This document shows, one piece after another, positions 58,430 through 64,000 of a stretch of DNA of 64,000 nucleotides; within the stretch, counting starts at the first letter, position 1; each line of letters opens with the position of its first letter. The DNA is from Crotalaria pallida (taxonomy: Eukaryota > Streptophyta > Magnoliopsida > Fabales > Fabaceae). Both the position numbers and the translations under genes were made by a program. The stretch spans positions 25,004,001-25,068,000 of the forward strand of contig CM075655.1 in NCBI GenBank assembly GCA_037953625.1. Direction: 5' to 3'. The notes beneath the pieces were generated by a model that saw only the letters and a program-made list of their open reading frames with translations, searched no databases and was not told where the DNA came from.

Positions 58430-59055
58430 TTATTATATAATGAAAAATGTAGCAAAAATATTATTTGAAAATCCAAGTTACAAAACCAATGAAATTATTA
58501 TTATTATTATTATTATTATAAATTTATATGCTTTGCGCAAGACCTGTTTGATGAAAAAAAGTTTAACATCTGTTTAGTTTGCGAAAACTAAGACATAATG
58601 TTGTGTGATTATTTTTAACCTAAGATTTAGTGTCTATTTATCGTGATAATGAAATTTTTATAGTAAGCAAAGAATACTTATTTATTTTGGGCTGATGAAT
58701 TTTATTGTTCATGAATTTGTGATCCTTTATTTTATTATAGTAACCATTTTGAATTAATACTTATTAGGAAACACATTCAACTGAATTTTTTTGAATGCAA
58801 AGGTAATAATAATAATAATAGATTAAATTCAATTCAAAAACCCCAAATGATTTACAATTATTATTTATCCAATATTAATTTGCTAACGACAAGCAAACAA
58901 ACGTCTCGTTTAGTGCACGTGCCTAAAACTAGAATATAACTTATTAAACACAACAAATTTAATACTCAATCATTAATACTTAACTATTAACAAAGTTTGA
59001 ATATAAAAAAAACAAGACGGGTACAGACCCGTGCAATGCACGGGGTAAAAACTAG
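58430..59055 (+). mobile_element. Segment ending in a Helitron 3' terminus
   Basis: At its right end a perfect hairpin, CCCGTGC-AAT-GCACGGG (59028-59044), is followed 7 bases later by CTAG and then T. This is the hairpin plus CTRR(T) end of plant Helitrons. No 5' TC terminus was identified and no Rep/helicase coding is present, so it is a nonautonomous or partial element. The first 80 or so bases (from 58430) are repeated right after the CTAG end at 59056. Confidence 0.6.
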
Positions 59056-59119
59056 TTATTATATAATGAAAAATGTAGCAAAAATATTATTTGAAAATCC
59101 AAGTTACAAAACCAATGAA

Positions 59120-59165
<46 letters not shown>

Positions 59166-59594
59166 TATTATTATTATTTAAAAGAAGATGACCCCACTTT
59201 TTCTTTTTTTTTTGCTTTTGTTTCTATGGAGATGAGTAGTTGAGCCGCTTATTAAATGTAAATAATTTTAAAGTCCCACTAAAAATTATTTTTGAATTCC
59301 TGCTGAACTAAAATATTTAGGTCGTTAATTAATTTCAATTCACCGAAAAATTTATGTATAAGAGTCTAAGACCCCAACGAAAAATTTATGTGAAATAAAG
59401 AAATTGGTTAATAATAGATATTAAATTTAATAATAGGTATATTAATTAAATTTAAATTTTTTTGTGATACACTACTGGACAGTATGAGTGTAAAAGTTAT
59501 ATACGTTGTCTATTTGGAAAAGAAGTTAATATTTCAAGAAATCAATATATGTGTAATTTTAAAACTTGTATCTTTATCTTTTAGCATATAAAGC

Positions 59595-59641
<47 letters not shown>

Positions 59642-59661
59642 GGATTGCTAACATGAGTACA
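59056..59661. other. Repeated segment, microsatellites, AT-rich DNA
   Basis: 59056-59140 repeats 58430-58515. An (ATT)n tract spans about 59119-59178 and a (TA)n tract about 59599-59639. The right part (59640-59661) GGGGATTGCTAACATGAG may be the outer terminus of the palindrome element. No gene is seen. Confidence 0.7.
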
Positions 59662-60263
59662 CACCTTTTTTAAAAGGATCATCTTAGCATAGTGTCCCAA
59701 ATCTTTTAGACAAAAAGACCCTTTTCAGATTTGAAGATATAAATTTAATAATAGAATTATTTTAGTAAAATAATTATTATCCTAATTAAAAAATTTAAAA
59801 AAAATCCTCCCAAACCCCAAAACTACTATCAGAATCTATTTTCTTCCTAATCTTAATCAAACTCTCTCTCTCTCTATGTGATCTTTCCCCAAACCCTAAA
59901 CCACCACCGCCCCTAGCCACTACTCCCCCACCCACCGCCGCCACCCACCGTCGCCAACGGTCTTCCTTGCGTCGGTTCTCACTCTGTGCGTCAGCCACAC
60001 CACACCGTCGGGTCTGTTCTCGTTCCACCGGGTTTGTTCGTGTTTCACCGCTGCGTTCGACTGGGTCTGGTTCGCGTTCCTCCGTCGGGCTGTTCGCGTT
60101 CCGCCGCTGCATTCCACCGGGTTTGTTCGCGTTCCTCCGCCTGGTCAGTTCGGGTTCCACCGTCTCCACCTGTTCAGGTTACCGTAAGTATAGTTTTTGT
60201 TACCATATTGTTTTATTCTTTGTATGTGAAGAAGTATAAGCCAGACTCATATCTTTGTTATAG

Positions 60264-60476
60264 GTTGTGAAGCTTCTGAAGGGTGCAACAGTTTTAGAAT
60301 TTAAAGCAGGTTCATCTAAATCACTTTCGTTAGAGGCATGTGACCTGAAAGATTATACTTGCTCTAATTACTTGAAGGACCTTAATCGCCATAGGCAATT
60401 ACTAATGGAGCAGTGTTTAAGCCTATTTGTTAAAGACTATGAAATGATCATTGTAGCAGTGTATGTATGTGGCTAA
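60264..60476 (+). pseudogene. Exon-like frame in the left arm, possible captured gene fragment
   Basis: VKLLKGATVLEFKAGSSKSL and onward to VYVCG and TAA follows a plausible 3' splice site (TTATAG near 60264). The amino-acid mix is protein-like (LEACDLKDYTCSNYLKDL) and the frame is kept in the other arm, but I do not recognise the source gene. Both arms have GTAAGTAT upstream, so an intron is likely. Confidence 0.45.
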
Positions 60477-61110
60477 AACCAAAGTCATAAGCTTGTATTT
60501 TTTTATATTTCTTATTAAGGCTTTTAGTAGGCTTGTAAATTTAGTATAAACTGGTAGGGAGCATTAGTCAAGAAGCAATTATAGTTTTCTCTTTGGGCAT
60601 TGACTTGAAGCCTGAGAACAACTACTATTTCTCAAGAAAAATGTAATGTAGAAATTATGCACCAAAGTGTTTGTATATTTGACTATGTTGTGCCATACAA
60701 ACAAGTTTTAGTTTTTGCTTTTACTTACTGGCTTATTTCTATTTTCATTGTAATTATTTTGTGTTCGAAGACTTATTTCTTTTACTACATAATTACAATG
60801 AAAATAGAAATAAGTCTTCCAACACAAAATAATTACAATGAAAATAGAAATAAGCTAGTAAGTAAAAGCAGAAATTAAGACTTGTTTGTATGGCACAGCA
60901 GAGTCAAAGATACAAACACTTTGGTGCATAATTTCTACATTACATTTTTGCTTGAGAAATAGTAGTTGTTCTCAGGCTTCAAGTCAATGCCCAAAGAGAA
61001 AACTATAATTGCTTCTTGACTAATGCTCCCTACCAGTTTATACTAAATTTACAAGCCTACTGTTTTACTTAATAAGAAATATAAAAAAACACAAGCTTGT
61101 GACATTGGTT

Positions 61111-61320
61111 TTAGCCACATACATACACTGCTACAATGATCATTTCATAGTCTTTAACAAATAGGCTTAAACACTGCTCCATGAGTAATTGCCTATGGCG
61201 ATTAAGGTCCTTCAAGTAATTAAAGCAAGTATAATCTTCCAGGTCACATGCCTCTAACAGAAGTGATTTAGATGAACCTTTAAATTCTAAAACTGTTGCA
61301 CCCTTCAGAAGCTTCACAAC
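61111..61320 (-). pseudogene. Same exon-like frame in the right arm
   Basis: Reads on the minus strand with the same protein sequence apart from a few changes (loss of one Ala near the start, K to E in DLEDYTC). The frame survives in both arms despite differences. Confidence 0.45.
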
Positions 61321-62048
61321 CTATAACAAAGATATGAGTCTGGCTTATACTTCTTCACATACTTCTTCACATACAAAGAATAAAATAGTATGGTAACAAA
61401 AACTATACTTACGGGAACCTGAACAGTTGGAGACGGAGGAACCCGAACTGACCCGGCGGAAGAACGTGAACAGACCCCGTGGAACGCAGCGGCGGAACGC
61501 AAACAGCCCGGCGGAGGAACGCAAACAGACCCGGTGGAACGCAGCGGCGGAACGCGAACAACCCGACGGAGGAACACGAACAGACCTGGTCGAACGCAGA
61601 GGCGAAACGCGAACAGACCCGGCAGAGGAACGCGAACAGACCCGAAGGAACACCAACAGACCCGAAGGAACACCAACAGACCCGACGGTGTGGTGTGGCT
61701 GACGCACAGCGTGAGAACCGACACAAGGGAGACCGTTGACGACGGTGGGTGGCGGCGGCCGGTGGGGGAGTAGTGGCTAGGGGCGGTGGTGGCTTGGGGT
61801 TTGATGAGAGATCACATAGAGAGAGAGAGAGAGAGAGAAAGTTTGATTAGGATTAGGAAGAAAATAGATTCTGATAGTAGTTTTGAGGTTTGGGGGTTTG
61901 GGAGGATTTTTTTTAATTTTTTAATTAGGATAATAATTATTTTACTAAAATAACCCTATTATTAAATTTATATCTTCAAATCTGAAAAGGACCATTTTGT
62001 CTAAAAGATTTGAGACACTATGCTAAGATGATCCTTTTAAAAAAGGTG

Positions 62049-62511
62049 ATGTTTTTTAAAATATAATTTTTGAGAGTTCAAGTATTAATCAGGGGACAAA
62101 AATTTACTCCCCGCATTCCTTATTAACTGTCATTTTCTTTTTAAATGTGAACATTTGATAAACTTTTTCCAAAATTAAAATTCTAAAAAGTGTTGAATAA
62201 ATAAAAATATTCGTGGAAAAAATAATGAAGTGACATTGAAAATCAGAACAATGTCTTATAAATAAAGCTAAAGATTTGTATCTTAAATGATCTTATATTA
62301 AGAATCGAAAGAAAAGGAGTACAAAAATTATTTTTTTCCGTCCCTAGAAATATAAGACTCTTTTGGTTTTTACGTTCATTAAAAAAGTTGGATAATTTAC
62401 CTAATAGTACTGGAAATGTAAATACTTGATATGTATTTTCAAAAATACTCATATTAATAGTATTGAAAATATAAAAAATATTAAATAAATAATGATATTT
62501 ACGAAAAGAAG
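62049..62511. other. AT-rich spacer, no gene
   Basis: Separates the palindrome from the right-edge LTR. Words such as TACTCCCCGCATTCCTTATT (62107) and TTCCGTCCCTAGAAATA (62336) resemble ends of Stowaway-type elements, but no paired terminus was found. Confidence 0.5.
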
Positions 62512-63064
62512 TGTGATGTCCTAGACGGTGAGGTCCTCCAAGGGTAGGAGAAGACCTTCAAAGGAGCCTCTGTCTAGGGTTGATATGTGATGTTTGGTGG
62601 GAGTCCTCAAGTGGCTAAGGAAGAGAGCCAGGAAATAACCCTAATCACTGGTGTGTGAGAGTGACAATTAGGGTTAGAGGACGTACCTGAGCCCTATGTA
62701 GTACGGAGCTACTTATAGGGGGGGAGCTGGTTGCCCTAATGGGCTTGCTTTAGGCCCAAGTAGGGCCAGCCTGTACTGAGCTATGAGTGGATGAGTTGTC
62801 CTTGTGGATAAGATGATGAGCTGTCCTTGTGGATAAGATGGGAGACGTCACCATGTCCTTGGTATCGGACTTGGGAAGGTGTCGGACTGGGGAAGGTGTC
62901 GGACTTAGACGTCAGACCTGAGTTGGAGCACGAGGTCGGCCCGTATCTGGCGTCTGTTCGGCCGTTGAGCATTGAGCTCGGCCAAGCGCTCAGAAGGCTT
63001 CCTGCAGGATCCTTAGGTCTTTGGCTAGGAATCTGAGGACCTCGGCTAGGCCGAGTCCGCCACA
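62512..63064 (-). repeat. 3' LTR of a further minus-strand Tat element
   Basis: On the minus strand it begins TGTGGCGGACTCGG and ends GGACATCACA (about 553 bp). It is preceded by the polypurine run CTGGGGGGCTTA, like L2. The element continues beyond the window, so its partner LTR cannot be checked. Confidence 0.7.
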
Positions 63065-63215
63065 TAAGCCCCCCAGCTCGGTCAAGGCTATCTGAGCCTT
63101 GTTCCGAGGTTCTGGTTTAGGTCCTTTTCCCAAGCCCACCTCATAAGGGCCGAGTTCACCACATAAGCCCCCCAGCTCGGTCAAGGCTATCTGAGCCTTG
63201 TTTCGAGGTTCTGGG
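63065..63215 (-). repeat. Duplicated polypurine tract region
   Basis: TAAGCCCCCCAGCTCGGTCA and the following GGCTATCTGAGCCTTG occur at 63065 and again at 63163. The second copy is preceded by CACCACA, echoing the LTR border CGCCACA. The unit length is about 98 bp, so two PPTs lie before this LTR. Confidence 0.85.
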
Positions 63216-63399
63216 GAGTTCGGACGATAATTCTGCCAAGAGCGGGATCCAGCTGTCTCTGACGTCCTCTCATTATGACAGAGCGGGTTTGACAGCTGTC
63301 TACTCGCCAGTACCGAAGTGACGTTTGCTTTTACCGGATCTGACACGTGTCAGAAATCGCGACCTACGAAGCGTCACCATCATTGTGACGTTGCTCGAG

Positions 63400-64000
63400 G
63401 TCCCTTATTTTCGCTGTTGTGCGCCACGTGTCCTAGTATGTGTGGCTACACGCTGGGTTGGGCCTTTTGGGCTAGGCCCAAACTTCAAATTTGAGGGGGA
63501 AAACGGTTTCTCTTCCCCCTCTATCCTAAAAAACCGCTTCTCCTTCTCTCTCTATCAGTCATTCTCTCTCTCAACACTATTGCCTTCTCTCCCTCTACCA
63601 GATACTCCCTCTTCGAAACCGCTCCCCTCTCCACTTGAAACCATTTGAACTCGCACCATTTCCAGGACTTCTTGTCAAATTTGCTCTGTAACTTCCTCTT
63701 TCTTCTCTTCAACATCAAGTTATTCCGTTTTTCTGCCACACTTTCTACTCTCCAAACCCTCGACAGTGAATCCTGTTTGATCTTGCAAGCTCTCTCCTCG
63801 AAGTTTATATTCATCAGGTATGCTTATTTTCCCTTTTCTTCATCTTCGACATTGCCTTTTCTTCTTTCTTTACTGCTTCACGGTTTACACGGTGGGGGGT
63901 TAGTATTCCTTGTTTTCTGTTTCTATTTTCGTGGCGGTGGGGTTTTTTCTTAGGTTTTGTGGTTTTGATTTTGGGGAATAATGCTGGGGTTTGAGGTTTT
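63400..64000 (+). promoter_or_regulatory. Leader of an antisense gene in the right-edge Tat element
   Basis: A pyrimidine-rich leader contains GAAACCATTTGAACTC (63637) and a donor-like ATTCATCAG/GTATGC at 63818, matching in order and spacing the L2 leader at 12690-12880. The coding part would lie to the right of the window. Confidence 0.5.

Larger units (their letters stand above)
59662..62048. repeat. 2.4-kb near-perfect long inverted repeat
   Basis: The left arm 59662-60779 matches the reverse complement of the right arm 60807-62048 through most of its length. A 27-bp spacer (60780-60806) separates them. The arms share the outer CACCTTTTTTAAAAGG, a CT-rich stretch, a GC-rich block with repeated TTCGCGTTCC-like units, an intron-like GTAAGTAT...TTATAG, an exon-like frame and an AT-rich inner part. 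The right arm is about 120 bp longer, mostly in the GC-rich block. It resembles a foldback or a long-TIR Mutator-like element without transposase. Confidence 0.85.

Noticed and set aside
59795..60270. Several overlapping Arg/Ser-rich ORFs on both strands, mirrored at 61314-61773
   Set aside because: They come from the GC-rich repeat block of the palindrome, are open in several frames at once and have low-complexity composition.
62107..62360. Stowaway-like terminal words
   Set aside because: No properly inverted partner terminus or TA duplication could be found.
1..64000. tRNA, rRNA, microRNA or CRISPR-like arrays
   Set aside because: No cloverleaf, ribosomal or spacer-repeat pattern was seen. 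The regular repeats found are LTR motifs, microsatellites or tandem units.

Overview
The window is plant nuclear DNA, most likely from a eudicot with a repeat-rich genome. Nearly all of it is LTR retrotransposons nested inside one another. I found no single-copy host gene that I can name, and no tRNA, rRNA or bacterial feature. The calls rest on LTR pairs, TG...CA ends, primer-binding sites (PBS), polypurine tracts (PPT), 5-bp target-site duplications (TSD) and retrotransposon protein motifs read directly from the sequence.

Layout. (1) 1-4460: 3' part of a Tekay-like Ty3 chromovirus, split in its integrase by a solo LTR (795-2341, TSD AACGC). (2) 5048-58140: one old Tat-lineage Ty3 element (L1, TSD AGAGT) stretched to 53 kb by later insertions. 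Its gag is split by a minus-strand Tat element L2 (6196-35517, TSD CCTTG). L2 is itself hit by a 5.56-kb solo LTR in its 3' LTR (6649-12211, TSD ACCTA), by a chromovirus truncated on its right (16586 to about 23250), and by an apparently intact Athila (24537-34489, TSD GCTGC). The L1 integrase is split by a Ty1/copia Angela-like element (40645-49142) and then by a SIRE/Maximus-like copia element that lacks pol (49377-54757). (3) 58146-64000: AT-rich flank, a Helitron 3' end, a 2.4-kb near-palindrome carrying duplicated exon-like sequence, and the 3' LTR of another minus-strand Tat element that leaves the window on the right.

Chronology by eye from LTR pairs agrees with the nesting: L1 differs at about 30 of 800 positions, L2 at about 5 of 575, and Athila only by one C in a homopolymer. 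Two deletions each removed the inner end of a guest plus adjacent host-element sequence (near 23250 and at 54757).

Points of biological interest. Both Tat elements carry genes antisense to gag-pol near their 3' LTR. L1 has a plant-mobile-domain (PMD) protein with an intron. L2 has a 'putative gypsy-type transposon' family protein with an intron, and the Tat element at the right edge begins a similar leader. The LTRs of two unrelated retrotransposon classes (a Ty3 chromovirus and a Ty1 SIRE) both contain pairs of the palindrome ACTCGAGT(A) set 20 bp apart. Two Ty3 LTRs carry ORFs near their 3' end. One Ty3 LTR has about 142-bp inverted repeats at its own termini.
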